Positions 53,554 to 63,792 of a stretch of DNA of 64,000 bases are shown here, piece after piece. How positions within the stretch are numbered: position 1 is the stretch's first letter; every line of letters starts with the position of its first letter. The notes beneath the pieces are model-generated. The model ran no database searches and was not told the origin of the DNA. It worked only from the letters and a program-made list of their open reading frames with translations. The stretch is from Gammaproteobacteria bacterium HGW-Gammaproteobacteria-13 (GTDB taxonomy: Bacteria > Pseudomonadota > Gammaproteobacteria > Pseudomonadales > Pseudomonadaceae). The stretch spans positions 122,612 to 186,611 of the forward strand of contig PGZH01000010.1 in NCBI GenBank assembly GCA_002840155.1, read 5' to 3'. The translations under genes and the position numbers were made by a program.

Positions 53554-53572
53554 CCTGCCACTGTATGGCAGG
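53554..53572 (+). promoter_or_regulatory. thrS leader hairpin 1: tRNA-Thr(UGU)-like anticodon arm
   Basis: CCTGCC/GGCAGG stem. Counted as a 7-nt loop it reads ACTGTAT, with UGU at anticodon positions 34-36 and A37; position 33 is C rather than U. It lies about 79 bases upstream of the thrS ATG. Confidence 0.6.
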
Positions 53573-53610
53573 TATACCGCCGAATCGCTTACTGGCTCAT
53601 CCCAACCCAT

Positions 53611-53631
53611 GTGGCCTTTGGTAGAGGTCAC
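53611..53631 (+). promoter_or_regulatory. thrS leader hairpin 2: tRNA-Thr(GGU)-like anticodon arm
   Basis: GTGGCCT pairs with AGGTCAC (one G-U pair). The 7-nt loop TTGGTAG has U33, GGU at 34-36 and A37, exactly the form of a threonine anticodon loop. It sits just before the AGGAG ribosome sites of thrS, where bound ThrRS would block initiation. Confidence 0.7.
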
Positions 53632-53650
53632 CACTAGGAGAGGAGGCGCC

Positions 53651-55573
53651 ATGCCCATCATTACTCTTCCCGACGGCAGTCAACGTTCGTTCGATCACCC
53701 GGTATCCGTACTTGAGGTGGCGCAATCCATTGGTGCCGGTCTGGCCAAGGCCACGGTAGCTGGCAAGGTTAATGGCAAGCTGGTCGATGCCTGTGACCTG
53801 ATTGAAAGCGACGCCACCCTGCAAATCATTACGCCAAAAGATCAGGAAGGCCTGGAAATCATCCGCCACTCCTGTGCGCATTTGATTGGTCATGCGGTCA
53901 AGCAGCTGTTTCCCGCTGCCAAGATGGTGATCGGTCCGGTCATTGAAGAAGGTTTCTACTACGACATCGCATCCGAGCGTCCTTTCACTCTAGATGACGT
54001 GGCGGCAATCGAGCAGCGCATGCAGCAGCTGATCGAAAAGGATTACGACGTCATCAAGAAGGTAACCCCGCGCGCCGAGGTTATTGATGTGTTCACCGCG
54101 CGTGGCGAGGAATACAAGCTGCGTCTAGTTGAAGACATGCCGGATGAGCAGGCCATGGGTCTGTACTACCACGAAGAATACGTTGACATGTGCCGTGGTC
54201 CGCACGTGCCGAATACGCGTTTCCTTAAGGCGTTCAAGCTGACCAAGCTATCGGGTGCTTACTGGCGCGGCGATGCCAAGAACGAGCAGTTGCAGCGCGT
54301 GTATGGCACTGCCTGGGCTGACAAGAAGCAGCTGGCGGCTTATATCCAGCGTATCGAAGAGGCTGAGAAGCGCGATCATCGCAAGATCGGCAAGCGCCTC
54401 GATCTGTTCCATACCCAGGAAGAAGCGCCGGGCATGGTGTTCTGGCATCCGAATGGCTGGACCATTTATCAGGTGCTTGAGCAGTACATGCGTGGCGTTC
54501 AGCGCGAAAACGGTTACCAGGAAGTGCGCACGCCGCAGGTAGTTGATCGGGTGTTGTGGGAGAAATCCGGGCACTGGGGCAACTATGCCGACAACATGTT
54601 CACCACTCAGTCGGAAAGCCGCGACTACGCGATCAAGCCGATGAACTGCCCGTGCCACGTGCAGATATTCAATCAGGGGCTCAAGAGCTACCGCGAGCTG
54701 CCGCTGCGTCTGGCTGAGTTTGGTTCCTGCCACCGTAATGAGGCTTCGGGCGCTCTGCACGGCATCATGCGTGTGCGTGGCTTCACTCAGGATGACGCGC
54801 ATATCTTCTGTACAGAAGAGCAGGTCAAGAAAGAGGCGGCGGATTTCATCAAGCTGACCTTGCAGGTTTACGCTGACTTCGGTTTTAGCGACGTCAAGAT
54901 GAAGCTCTCCACGCGCCCAGCCAAACGAGTGGGTGATGATGCGTTCTGGGATCGTGCCGAAGAGGCGCTGGCCAATGCGCTGAACGAGGCGGGCCTGCCT
55001 TGGGAGTATCTGCCGGGCGAGGGTGCGTTCTACGGTCCGAAGATTGAGTTCACGCTGCTCGACTGTCTCGGTCGTGCTTGGCAGTGCGGTACGCTGCAGT
55101 ACGATCCGAATATGCCGCAGCGTCTGGAAGCGAGCTACGTTTCCGAAGACAACAGCCGCAAGGTGCCGGTCATGTTGCACCGGGCGATTCTCGGTTCGTT
55201 CGAGCGTTTCATCGGTATTTTGATCGAGCACTATGAAGGTGCGTTCCCAGCTTGGCTGGCGCCGACTCAGGCCGTGGTGATGAATATCACTGACAAACAG
55301 GCCGATTTTGCTCTCGAAGTGGAAAAAACGCTCAATCAAAGCGGTTTTCGTGCCAAGTCTGACTTGAGGAACGAGAAGATAGGCTTTAAAATCCGCGAGC
55401 ATACTTTGCTCAAGGTTCCCTATCTCTTGGTTATTGGAGATCGGGAGGTTGAGACGAAAACTGTCGCCGTGCGTACCCGTGAAGGTGCTGATCTGGGCTC
55501 AATGCCCATCACTCAATTCGCTGAATTTCTTGCGCAGGCGGTTTCCCGGCGTGGTCGCCAAGATTTGGAGTAA
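53651..55573 (+). CDS. thrS: Threonyl-tRNA synthetase
   Basis: A 640-residue class II synthetase: N-terminal TGS domain ([19 protein letters not shown]), editing domain ([16 protein letters not shown]), catalytic core with Zn ligands ([10 protein letters not shown]; later [11 protein letters not shown]) and C-terminal anticodon-binding domain ([13 protein letters not shown]). E. coli ThrS has 642. ATG 53651 follows AGGAGG; the upstream open frame through the leader is non-coding. The leader has two tRNA-Thr-like hairpins, suggesting translational autorepression. infC follows after 2 bases. Confidence 0.98.
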   Translation: MPIITLPDGSQRSFDHPVSVLEVAQSIGAGLAKATVAGKVNGKLVDACDLIESDATLQIITPKDQEGLEIIRHSCAHLIGHAVKQLFPAAKMVIGPVIEEGFYYDIASERPFTLDDVAAIEQRMQQLIEKDYDVIKKVTPRAEVIDVFTARGEEYKLRLVEDMPDEQAMGLYYHEEYVDMCRGPHVPNTRFLKAFKLTKLSGAYWRGDAKNEQLQRVYGTAWADKKQLAAYIQRIEEAEKRDHRKIGKRLDLFHTQEEAPGMVFWHPNGWTIYQVLEQYMRGVQRENGYQEVRTPQVVDRVLWEKSGHWGNYADNMFTTQSESRDYAIKPMNCPCHVQIFNQGLKSYRELPLRLAEFGSCHRNEASGALHGIMRVRGFTQDDAHIFCTEEQVKKEAADFIKLTLQVYADFGFSDVKMKLSTRPAKRVGDDAFWDRAEEALANALNEAGLPWEYLPGEGAFYGPKIEFTLLDCLGRAWQCGTLQYDPNMPQRLEASYVSEDNSRKVPVMLHRAILGSFERFIGILIEHYEGAFPAWLAPTQAVVMNITDKQADFALEVEKTLNQSGFRAKSDLRNEKIGFKIREHTLLKVPYLLVIGDREVETKTVAVRTREGADLGSMPITQFAEFLAQAVSRRGRQDLE

Positions 55574-55575
55574 TC

Positions 55576-56124
55576 ATTATTAAGCGTGAAATGAGACAAG
55601 ATAAACGAGCTGCACCGAAGGCCCCGATCAACGAGAATATCTCGGCACGCGAGGTTCGGTTAATTGGCGCTGAGGGTGAGCAGCTTGGGATTGTGTCAAT
55701 TGAAGACGCGCTTCTTAAGGCCGAAGAGGCCAAGCTGGATCTGGTAGAGATTTCTGCCGATGCAGTGCCCCCTGTTTGCAAGCTGATGGACTATGGCAAA
55801 TCGATCTTCGAAAAGAAGAAGCAGATTGCTGCTGCAAAGAAAAACCAGAAGCAGATTCAGGTTAAAGAAATCAAGTTTCGTCCAGGGACGGAGGAAGGGG
55901 ATTACCAGGTAAAACTACGCAACCTGGTACGTTTCCTTAGTGATGGGGACAGGGCCAAGGTATCGCTTCGATTCCGCGGCCGTGAGATGGCGCATCAGGA
56001 GCTGGGCATGGAGTTGTTGAAGCGGGTTGAAGGTGACCTTGCTGAATACGGCACCGTTGAACAGCATCCAAAGATGGAAGGACGCCAGCTGATAATGGTC
56101 ATCGCCCCCAAAAAGAAGAAGTAA
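55576..56124 (+). CDS. infC: Translation initiation factor IF-3 (AUU start)
   Basis: A 182-residue factor that keeps 30S and 50S apart and checks the start codon. Domain N ([16 protein letters not shown]), linker ([12 protein letters not shown]), and domain C ([17 protein letters not shown]) are intact. The first ATG (55591) is 20 bases from the only ribosome site (GGAG, 55567-55570), while ATT at 55576 is 5 bases from it and gives [11 protein letters not shown]-3 genes classically start at AUU for autoregulation. Starts 2 bases after the thrS stop. Confidence 0.95.
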   Translation: MIKREMRQDKRAAPKAPINENISAREVRLIGAEGEQLGIVSIEDALLKAEEAKLDLVEISADAVPPVCKLMDYGKSIFEKKKQIAAAKKNQKQIQVKEIKFRPGTEEGDYQVKLRNLVRFLSDGDRAKVSLRFRGREMAHQELGMELLKRVEGDLAEYGTVEQHPKMEGRQLIMVIAPKKKK

Positions 56125-56184
56125 CCACCAGGGCACGGCAGGCCTTGCGGTTATGTTTATCAACTGAATGCGGAGTATCCGAAC

Positions 56185-56379
56185 ATGCCAAAGATGAAAA
56201 CTAAGAGTGGTGCAGCCAAGCGTTTTCTCAAAACCGCTAACGGCTTCAAGCACAAGCACGCTTTCAAGAGCCACATCCTGACCAAGATGTCCACTAAGCG
56301 TAAGCGTCAACTGCGCGGTAGCACCATGGTGCATCCGTCTGACGTAGCAAAAGTGGCGCGCATGCTGCGCGTTCGTTAA
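56185..56379 (+). CDS. rpmI: 50S ribosomal protein L35
   Basis: 64 residues, very basic, with the L35 start [20 protein letters not shown] and [14 protein letters not shown] at the end. It lies between infC and rplT, the standard order; in E. coli, L20 binds this region and represses both ribosomal genes. Confidence 0.98.
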   Translation: MPKMKTKSGAAKRFLKTANGFKHKHAFKSHILTKMSTKRKRQLRGSTMVHPSDVAKVARMLRVR

Positions 56380-56404
56380 TCGGTCAAGATAGAGGAAATT
56401 ACTC

Positions 56405-56761
56405 ATGGCTCGTGTTAAGCGCGGCGTTATCGCTCGCAAGCGTCACAAAAAAATTCTGAAACTCGCTAAAGGCTACTATGGCGCACGTTCACGCGTGTTC
56501 CGCGTTGCCAAGCAGGCTGTGATCAAGGCAGGCCAGTACGCCTACCGTGACCGTCGCCAGAAAAAACGTCAGTTCCGCGCTCTGTGGATCGCTCGTATCA
56601 ACGCTGGTGCTCGTGTTAACGGTCTGTCCTACAGCCGTTTCATTGCCGGCCTGAAAAAAGCGTCCATCGAGATCGACCGTAAGGTTCTGGCTGATCTGGC
56701 AGTGAACGAAAAAGCGGCGTTTGCTGCGATTGTCGAGAAAGCGAAAGCCGTACTGGCTTAA
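56405..56761 (+). CDS. rplT: 50S ribosomal protein L20
   Basis: 118 residues with the long basic N-terminal extension ([18 protein letters not shown]) needed for 50S assembly and a globular C-terminus ([19 protein letters not shown]-like: [16 protein letters not shown]). It ends 96 bases before pheS, with a hairpin between. Confidence 0.98.
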   Translation: MARVKRGVIARKRHKKILKLAKGYYGARSRVFRVAKQAVIKAGQYAYRDRRQKKRQFRALWIARINAGARVNGLSYSRFIAGLKKASIEIDRKVLADLAVNEKAAFAAIVEKAKAVLA

Positions 56762-56804
56762 GTCCCCGACAATCACCGGGCTCGCCCGGTGCTAAACGTC
56801 ACCA

Positions 56805-56836
56805 ATAGGGGAAGAGCCTTCAAGCTCTTCCCCTAT
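56805..56836 (+). terminator. Strong hairpin between rplT and pheS (possible attenuator)
   Basis: A 13-bp stem ATAGGGGAAGAGC/GCTCTTCCCCTAT with loop CTTCAA, followed by only TTTCG. A partial terminator or processing site. A smaller stem, CACCGGG-CTCG-CCCGGTG, precedes it at 56774-56791. Confidence 0.6.
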
Positions 56837-56856
56837 TTCGTATCTGGAGTCTGTAA

Positions 56857-57873
<1,017 letters not shown>

Positions 57874-57918
57874 CGCCCTCGCATTCCGTAATCGAATTGG
57901 TTCAGGAGAACAGACAGT

Positions 57919-60297
57919 ATGAAATTCAGTGAACAATGGCTGCGCAGCTGGGTAAATCCGCAGGTCTCGCGCGACGATCTGGTTGCCCGCCTGTCCATGG
58001 CCGGCCTTGAAGTCGACAGCGTATCGCTGGCCGCCGGTGTATTCAGTGGCGTGGTGGTGGGTGAGGTGCTGAGCACCGAGCAGCACCCCGATGCGGACAA
58101 ACTGCGTGTATGCCAGGTCAGCAGTGGTGCGGAAACCTTTCAGGTGGTGTGTGGCGCGCCAAACGTGCGTCCTGGCCTGAAGATTCCGTTCGCGATGATC
58201 GGTGCCGAATTGCCCGGCGACTTCAAGATCAAGAAAGCCAAGCTGCGCGGCGTTGAGTCCAACGGCATGCTCTGCTCGGCCTCTGAACTGCAGATCAGCG
58301 AAGAAAATGACGGCCTGATGGAGCTGCCGGCTGATGCGCCGGTGGGCCAGGATATTCGTGTCTATCTGGATCTGGATGACGCCAGCATCGAGGTGGATCT
58401 GACCCCGAACCGTGGTGACTGCCTGTCGTTGGCTGGTCTGGCGCGTGAAGTCGGTGCTTTGTACGCTGCACCCGTCACTCGCCCGGTAGTTGCGGCAGTT
58501 GCGCCGAGCCATGATGAAGTGCGCCCAGTTGAAATTCTGGCTGCGCAAGCCTGCCCGCGTTACCTCGGTCGGGTTGTGCGCAATATCGACTTGTCCAAGC
58601 CCACGCCGTTGTGGATGGTTGAGCGTCTGCGTCGCGCCGATGTGCGCAGTATCGATGCCGCTGTCGACATCACCAACTACGTGATGCTTGAGCTGGGTCA
58701 GCCGCTGCATGCGTTTGACCTCGCCGAGATCAATGGCGGCATCCGCGTGCGTATGGCCGAGGAGGGCGAGAAGCTTGTCCTGCTTGATGGCCAGGAAGTC
58801 AGCCTACGAAGCGATACACTGGTCATTGCCGATCACAGCCGCGCTCTGGCAATTGCCGGCGTGATGGGCGGCGAACACAGCGGCGTCAACGACAAGACCC
58901 GCGATCTGTTCCTGGAAAGTGCGTTCTTCGACACTATTGCCATCGCTGGTAAGGCTCGCTCCTACGGTTTGCATACGGATGCTTCGCACCGCTTCGAGCG
59001 TGGTGTGGACTGGCAGTTGGCGCGCGAGGCAATGGAGCGGGCGACAGGGTTGTTGCTGGAAATCGTCGGTGGCGAAGCAGGTCCGATCATCGAAGTCGTT
59101 AATCAAAAACACTTGCCGAGTGTTGCGCCGGTCACGCTGCGCGCTGAGCGCATCGAGCAGATGCTCGGTCTGAAGATGGATGATGCAGAAATTGTCCGCT
59201 TGCTGGCTGCTTTGGGCTTGAGCATTCGTGCCGATGGCGAAGGGCAGTGGCAGGTGGGTGTGCCAAGTCACCGCTTCGATATCAGCCTGGAAGTCGATCT
59301 GATCGAAGAGCTTGCCCGCTTGTATGGTTACAACCGCTTGCCTGTGCGTTACCCGCAAGCGCGTTTGGCTCCGCAGGCCAAGGCTGAAGCTGCAGTCGAA
59401 TTGCCTGCGCTGCGACGTTTGCTGGTTGCCCGTGGTTATCAGGAGGCGATCACCTACAGCTTTATCGATCCCAAGTTGTTCGAGCTGTTCAATCCAGGCG
59501 TTGCGCCGCTGATGCTGGCGAATCCCATTTCCGCAGATATGGCGGCGATGCGTTCTTCCTTGTGGCCCGGTCTGATTAAGGCGCTTGAGCACAACTTGAA
59601 TCGTCAGCAGCCGCGTGTGCGTCTTTTCGAAAGCGGCTTGCGCTTTGTCGGTCAGCTCGAAGGTTTGAAACAAGAGCCGATGCTGGCGGGCGTGATTTGT
59701 GGTGGTCGCTTGCCTGAAGGTTGGGCGCACGGTCGCGATGATGTCGACTTCTATGATGTGAAGGCTGATGTCGAAGCGTTGCTGGCCAGCGCAGGTGCGG
59801 GTGATAGCTTTGCATTTGTACCGGGCGAGCATCCAGCGCTGCATCCGGGGCAAACGGCACGTATTGAGCGTGATGGGCGTGTTGTCGGTTTCCTCGGTGC
59901 TATTCATCCTGAGTTGTCGAAGGCGCTGGGTCTGGATCAGGCTGTCTTTATGTTTGAGCTGGTGCTGGGTGAGATTACTCAGGGCGTTATGCCGAAGTTC
60001 CAGGAGCTGTCGAAGTTCCCAGAAGTACGACGCGACCTGGCTTTGCTGGTCGATCGTGACGTGCCTGCGCAGGATTTGCTCGGCGCGATTCGTGAAGCAG
60101 CAGGCGAGTGGCTGACCGACCTCAAGCTATTTGACGTGTATCACGGTAAAGGTATTGATCCTCATAGAAAAAGCCTTGCCGTTGGCTTGACCTGGCAGCA
60201 TCCATCGCGCACTCTTAATGACGATGAGGTGAGTATCACAACGCAAAATATTCTCACCTCCCTGGAACAAAGGTTCAACGCCACGTTAAGGAAGTAG
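57919..60297 (+). CDS. pheT: Phenylalanyl-tRNA synthetase beta subunit
   Basis: 792 residues: an N-terminal OB-fold tRNA-binding domain (EQHPDADKLRVCQV), B3/B4 editing domain, B5 (LKMDDAEIVRLLAALGL), catalytic-like core, and C-terminal anticodon-binding ferredoxin fold (KFPEVRRDLALLVDRDV). AGGAG precedes the ATG. ihfA follows after 3 bases, as in E. coli. Confidence 0.98.
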   Translation: MKFSEQWLRSWVNPQVSRDDLVARLSMAGLEVDSVSLAAGVFSGVVVGEVLSTEQHPDADKLRVCQVSSGAETFQVVCGAPNVRPGLKIPFAMIGAELPGDFKIKKAKLRGVESNGMLCSASELQISEENDGLMELPADAPVGQDIRVYLDLDDASIEVDLTPNRGDCLSLAGLAREVGALYAAPVTRPVVAAVAPSHDEVRPVEILAAQACPRYLGRVVRNIDLSKPTPLWMVERLRRADVRSIDAAVDITNYVMLELGQPLHAFDLAEINGGIRVRMAEEGEKLVLLDGQEVSLRSDTLVIADHSRALAIAGVMGGEHSGVNDKTRDLFLESAFFDTIAIAGKARSYGLHTDASHRFERGVDWQLAREAMERATGLLLEIVGGEAGPIIEVVNQKHLPSVAPVTLRAERIEQMLGLKMDDAEIVRLLAALGLSIRADGEGQWQVGVPSHRFDISLEVDLIEELARLYGYNRLPVRYPQARLAPQAKAEAAVELPALRRLLVARGYQEAITYSFIDPKLFELFNPGVAPLMLANPISADMAAMRSSLWPGLIKALEHNLNRQQPRVRLFESGLRFVGQLEGLKQEPMLAGVICGGRLPEGWAHGRDDVDFYDVKADVEALLASAGAGDSFAFVPGEHPALHPGQTARIERDGRVVGFLGAIHPELSKALGLDQAVFMFELVLGEITQGVMPKFQELSKFPEVRRDLALLVDRDVPAQDLLGAIREAAGEWLTDLKLFDVYHGKGIDPHRKSLAVGLTWQHPSRTLNDDEVSITTQNILTSLEQRFNATLRK

Positions 60298-60300
60298 CGT

Positions 60301-60603
60301 ATGGGGGCTCTGACGAAAGCTGAGATGGCGGAACGTCTGTATGAAGAGCTGGGCCTGAATAAACGGGAAGCCAAGGAGTTGGTGGAGCTGTTCTTTGAGG
60401 AGATCCGCCAAGCGCTGGAGCTCAACGAACAGGTCAAGCTCTCGGGGTTCGGTAACTTTGATTTACGCGATAAGCGTCAGCGCCCCGGTCGCAATCCAAA
60501 AACAGGAGAGGAAATTCCGATCACGGCTCGCCGTGTCGTGACTTTCCGTCCAGGCCAGAAACTTAAAGCCAGGGTCGAGGCGTATGCTGGAACCAAGTCA
60601 TAA
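60301..60603 (+). CDS. ihfA: Integration host factor alpha subunit
   Basis: A 100-residue DNA-bending protein that dimerises with IhfB. The beta-arm [14 protein letters not shown], with the intercalating Pro, and the core [12 protein letters not shown] are intact. It starts 3 bases after pheT and overlaps the MerR gene by 20 bases. Confidence 0.98.
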   Translation: MGALTKAEMAERLYEELGLNKREAKELVELFFEEIRQALELNEQVKLSGFGNFDLRDKRQRPGRNPKTGEEIPITARRVVTFRPGQKLKARVEAYAGTKS

Positions 60604-60940
60604 CGACGAATTACCCGTCATACCCGGCAAGCGCTATTTCACCATTGGTGAAGTTAGCGAGCTCTGTGCCGTTAAGCCGCATGTGTTGCGTTATTGGGAG
60701 CAAGAATTCCCGCAACTCAACCCGGTTAAGCGGCGGGGTAATCGACGCTATTACCAGCGCCAAGATGTGCTGATGATTCGGCAAATCCGTGCGCTCTTGT
60801 ACGATCAAGGCTTTACCATTGGCGGGGCACGTCAGCGTCTTTCGGGTGATGAAGCCAAAGATGACAGCACTCAGTATAAGCAGCTGATCAAGCAGATGAT
60901 TACTGAGCTTGAAGACGTGTTGTTGGTGCTTAGAAAATAG
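60584..60940 (+). CDS. MerR family regulator downstream of ihfA
   Basis: A 118-residue MerR-type protein: winged HTH ([42 protein letters not shown]) followed by a short coiled-coil dimerisation helix. It lacks the metal-binding cysteines of classical MerR, as in MlrA-like proteins. It overlaps ihfA and is the usual last gene of this operon in Pseudomonas; targets are not known to me. Confidence 0.93.
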   Translation: MLEPSHNDELPVIPGKRYFTIGEVSELCAVKPHVLRYWEQEFPQLNPVKRRGNRRYYQRQDVLMIRQIRALLYDQGFTIGGARQRLSGDEAKDDSTQYKQLIKQMITELEDVLLVLRK

Positions 60941-61030
60941 TCGCCTTATTCAAAAAAGTTTCCATATTTCAGAAGCTTAATGTATAGTTCGCGACGTTTT
61001 CGGCTATCTGAAAACGGATTCACGTCAAGT

Positions 61031-61107
61031 CGGGGCGTAGCGCAGTCCGGTAGCGCACTAGCATGGGGTGCTAGGGGTCGAGTGTTCGAATCACTCCGTC
61101 CCGACCA
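61031..61107 (+). tRNA. tRNA-Pro(GGG)
   Basis: 77 nt: acceptor CGGGGCG with CGTCCCG (one G-U), discriminator A and encoded CCA; anticodon stem CTAGC/GCTAG with loop ATGGGGT gives GGG. A degenerate copy of its 3' end lies at 63793-63820, marking an old integration. Confidence 0.97.
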
Positions 61108-61124
61108 TATAATTGAAGCATTAG

Positions 61125-61153
61125 AGCCTGGTCAGTGATGACCAGGCTTTTTT
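61125..61153 (+). terminator. Terminator after tRNA-Pro
   Basis: AGCCTGGTCA-GTGA-TGACCAGGCT followed by T residues. Confidence 0.9.
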
Positions 61154-61180
61154 GTGTCAGGGACTTTTGCGGGACTTTTT

Positions 61181-61320
61181 TCATCCTGCCTTCCTCCTCA
61201 GTATTGTCAGCGCCGGCCCACGTGAGTCGGTAGCCGATATCTTGTTGGCTTCATCAATCAGCTTGCCCAGTTCTGCGCCCGAGTAGTGGCTGGTGATGCT
61301 GCCGTTCTTGTGGCCGAGCA
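61181..61320 (-). pseudogene. Tyrosine integrase C-terminal remnant, split by IS66
   Basis: On the minus strand, joining 63792-63692 to 61312-61181 (dropping one target copy) gives a continuous frame: GGKVLLGHKNGSITSHYSGA, then ELGKLIDEANKI and a stop after LTILRRKAG. This carries box II (LLGHKNGSIT) and the Tyr nucleophile (SHYS) of phage-type integrases. The N-terminal 300 or so residues are absent, since the other end is bounded by the degenerate att site. A fossil of the integrase that used tRNA-Pro. Confidence 0.75.
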
Positions 61321-61420
61321 GTAAGCGTCCAGCCAAGCCACCTTCCGAGCTCCCGCATTAAGGGCGATGGTGTCCGCGTATTTTTAAGCGGACGCGATAG
61401 CTCTTATCGCCGGGAGTTCC

Positions 61421-61738
61421 ATGCGCCAACGAAGCTCTTACCCCAAACCGTTCAAGGCCCAGGTTGTTCAGGAGTGCCTGCAACCCGGTGCGACCGTCTC
61501 CAGCGTTGCCACTCGCCACGGCATCAACGTCAACGTCATTCGCAAGTGGCTACCGCTTTATCGAGATCAACTGCCAGCTGCGTTGCCGGCGTTCGTTCCG
61601 GCGAGGGTTACGCCCAAACGACCGGCTGAAGCAGCGGTGATTATCGATCTACCGCTTGGCGAGCAATCGGTCACGGTGAAATGGCCAGCCTCCGATCCTG
61701 AAGGATGCGCCCGTTTTATCCGTGGGCTCGCCCAGTGA
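61421..61738 (+). CDS. tnpA: IS66 accessory protein TnpA (Orf1)
   Basis: 105 residues with a helix-turn-helix (YPKPFKAQVVQECLQPGATV, then VATRHGINVNVIRKWL). IS66 elements need this small protein with TnpB for transposition. Its TGA overlaps a GTG (GTGA) where tnpB would start in canonical copies. Confidence 0.92.
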   Translation: MRQRSSYPKPFKAQVVQECLQPGATVSSVATRHGINVNVIRKWLPLYRDQLPAALPAFVPARVTPKRPAEAAVIIDLPLGEQSVTVKWPASDPEGCARFIRGLAQ

Positions 61739-62072
61739 TCCGCATCGATACTATCTGGCTCGCCACCGAGCCGCGATGGACATGCGCGCCGGTACCGATA
61801 CCGCATTGGCGCGTGTGGTGTCCGTGTTCGGTGCGGCGAAGCCGCATTGCGCTTATCTCTTCGCCAATCGCCGCGCCAACCGGATGAAAGTCCTGGTGCA
61901 TGACGGCGTGGGTATCTGGCTGGCCGCGCGGCGGTTAAACCAGGGCAAGTTTTACTGGCCAGGCATTCGCCACGGCTCGGAAGTCGAAATCGACGCTGAG
62001 CAACTTCAGGCGTTGGTACTGGGGTTGCCCTGGCAGCGGGTCGGTGCGGGCGGCACGATCACAGTGCTGTAG
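61735..62072 (+). pseudogene. tnpB: IS66 accessory protein TnpB (Orf2), probably frameshifted
   Basis: Canonical TnpB starts MIRIDTIWLATEP-MDMRAGTDTALARVV. Here GTG at 61735 reads through ...WLATEP (to 61773), then an extra CG (61774-61775) precedes the ATG of MDMRAGTD (61776), so the two parts are in different frames. The rest (CAYLFANRRANRMKVLVHDG, GIWLAARRLNQGKF) is intact to 62072. A protein lacking only the first 13 residues could still start at ATG 61776 or GTG 61722. Confidence 0.75.
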
Positions 62073-62133
62073 CGCCGGCCATTAGCCCATCGGTGTATCT
62101 GCGCTGACGGCCTGCTCTGGCACAATCAGCGGC

Positions 62134-63756
62134 ATGACTTGCTCGCCCAATCTCGACCAACTGACTCCTGAGCAACTGCGCGCCTTGGCCGCGCAATTGC
62201 TCACGCAGGTCGACGCGATGGGCAAAAAGATCCACCGCGATCAAACCATCATCGAGCAGCTCACCCACGATATTGCCTGGTTCAAACGGCACAAGTTTGT
62301 CAAGCGCAGCGAGCAGCTGAGCCCTGGCCAGGGCAGTCTACTGGATGACCTGCTCGACACCGACATCGCCACCATTGAGGCGGAGTTGAAAGCCATCAAT
62401 CCCCCGATTGCCCCAGCCGAACCACGCCTACAGCCCAAGCGCACAGCGCTGCCCGCGCAATTTCCGCGCACCGTGATCCGTCACGAGCCGGAAAACACCC
62501 AGTGCGCCTGCGGCTGCCGGCTGCAACGCATTGGTGAGGACGTCAGCGAAAAGCTGGATTACACGCCGAGCGTGTTCTCCGTCGAACAGCACGTGCGTGG
62601 CAACTGGGCCTGTCGCCAGTGCGAAACACTGATCCAGGCACCCGTGCCGGCCCAGGTGATCGACAAGGGCATCCCCACCGCCGGCCTTCTGGCTCACGTG
62701 ATGGTAGCCAAATTCGCCGACCATCTGCCGCTGTACCGGCAAGAGAAAATCTTTGGCCGTGCCGGCCTGGCCATCGCTCGCTCGACACTGGCGCAGTGGG
62801 TCGGGCAAACCGGCGTACAGCTCCAGCCGCTGGTCGATGCCCTGCGCGAAGCCGTGTTGGCTCAATGCGTGAACCACGCCGATGAAACCCCGGTGCAAAT
62901 GCTCGCCCCAGGCGAGAAGAAAACCCTTCGGGCTTACGTCTGGGCCTACAGCACCACGCCCTTCGCCGATCTAAAAGCGGTGGTGTACGACTTTAGCCCC
63001 AGTCGTGCCGGCGAGCATGCGCGTAATTTTCTAGGTCAGTGGAATGGCAAGCTGGTCTGCGATGACTTCGCTGGTTACAAGGCCAGCTTCGAGCAGGGCA
63101 CTACCGAAATTGGTTGCATGGCCCGCGCCCGCCGCAAGTTCTTCGACTTGCACGCGGCGAACAAAAGCCAACTGGCCGAACAGGCACTCCACGCGATTGG
63201 CGGCTTGTACGAAATCGAGCGGCAAGCACGGGACGTGGGCGATGAAGAACGCAGGCGAATACGGCAGGAAAAGGCCTCACTGATCCTCGACGCGCTGCAT
63301 GACTGGATGCTGGCCCAGCGTGATCTGGTGCCCAACGGCTCAGCCACGGCGAAAGCCTTGGGCTACAGCCTCAAGCGCTGGGTAGCGCTGACGCGCTACC
63401 TGGAAGATGGAGCCGTACCCGTCGACAACAACCAGGTCGAGAGCCAGATCCGGCCATGGGCACTGGGGCGCTCGAACTGGTTGTTTGTCGGGTCGTTACG
63501 CAGCGGTAAACGAGCGGCGGCGATAATGAGCCTGATCCAGTCGGCCCGCATGAGCGGGCACGATCCGTATGCCTATCTCAAGGACGTGCTCACACGACTG
63601 CCGGCGCAGCCGGCCAGTGAGATCGGCCAACTGCTGCCACATCAGTGGGCGCCTGCCTGGGTCACGCAAGGTGAGTTCGGCGTACGCTTACGCCGAGCAA
63701 CACCTTGCCGCCAGCCATTTGAGCTTCCACCGTCGTGGCCTGGACATGATTATTGA
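62134..63756 (+). CDS. tnpC: IS66 transposase TnpC, reading through the right IS end
   Basis: A 540-residue DDE transposase: N-terminal leucine-rich coiled coil (about 10-60), zinc-finger pair (CACGC; WACRQC), and the catalytic domain with D in NHADETPVQ, D in VCDDFAGYK and E in NNQVESQIRP. The IS ends at codon 520; the last 21 residues come from the flanking integrase remnant, so the native stop seems lost or this copy differs from usual ends (HQWAPA). The core looks active. Confidence 0.92.
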   Translation: MTCSPNLDQLTPEQLRALAAQLLTQVDAMGKKIHRDQTIIEQLTHDIAWFKRHKFVKRSEQLSPGQGSLLDDLLDTDIATIEAELKAINPPIAPAEPRLQPKRTALPAQFPRTVIRHEPENTQCACGCRLQRIGEDVSEKLDYTPSVFSVEQHVRGNWACRQCETLIQAPVPAQVIDKGIPTAGLLAHVMVAKFADHLPLYRQEKIFGRAGLAIARSTLAQWVGQTGVQLQPLVDALREAVLAQCVNHADETPVQMLAPGEKKTLRAYVWAYSTTPFADLKAVVYDFSPSRAGEHARNFLGQWNGKLVCDDFAGYKASFEQGTTEIGCMARARRKFFDLHAANKSQLAEQALHAIGGLYEIERQARDVGDEERRRIRQEKASLILDALHDWMLAQRDLVPNGSATAKALGYSLKRWVALTRYLEDGAVPVDNNQVESQIRPWALGRSNWLFVGSLRSGKRAAAIMSLIQSARMSGHDPYAYLKDVLTRLPAQPASEIGQLLPHQWAPAWVTQGEFGVRLRRATPCRQPFELPPSWPGHDY

Positions 63757-63792
63757 GCATGCCAACGGCACTGATGCGTCGACGCAACCAGG

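Larger units (their letters stand above)
61321..63691 (+). mobile_element. IS66-family insertion sequence
   Basis: 2371 bp. The left end is GTAAGCGTCCAGCCAAG and the right end, in reverse complement, GTAAGCGTACGCCGAAC; both share CACCTT ten bases further in. It is flanked by exact 8-bp duplications GCCGAGCA at 61313-61320 and 63692-63699. Three open frames tnpA-tnpB-tnpC in the usual order. Exact duplications suggest a recent insertion. Confidence 0.95.

Noticed and set aside
53450-53650. N-terminal extension of thrS through the leader
   Set aside because: ThrS homology begins at 53651 behind AGGAGG; the leader is better explained by tRNA-like hairpins.
54248-55402. Minus-strand frame of 384 codons inside thrS, and similar ones inside pheS/pheT, the ATP-grasp gene, the 27733 chemoreceptor and rssB
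   Set aside because: All lie opposite conserved core genes; GC-skewed third positions create such frames.
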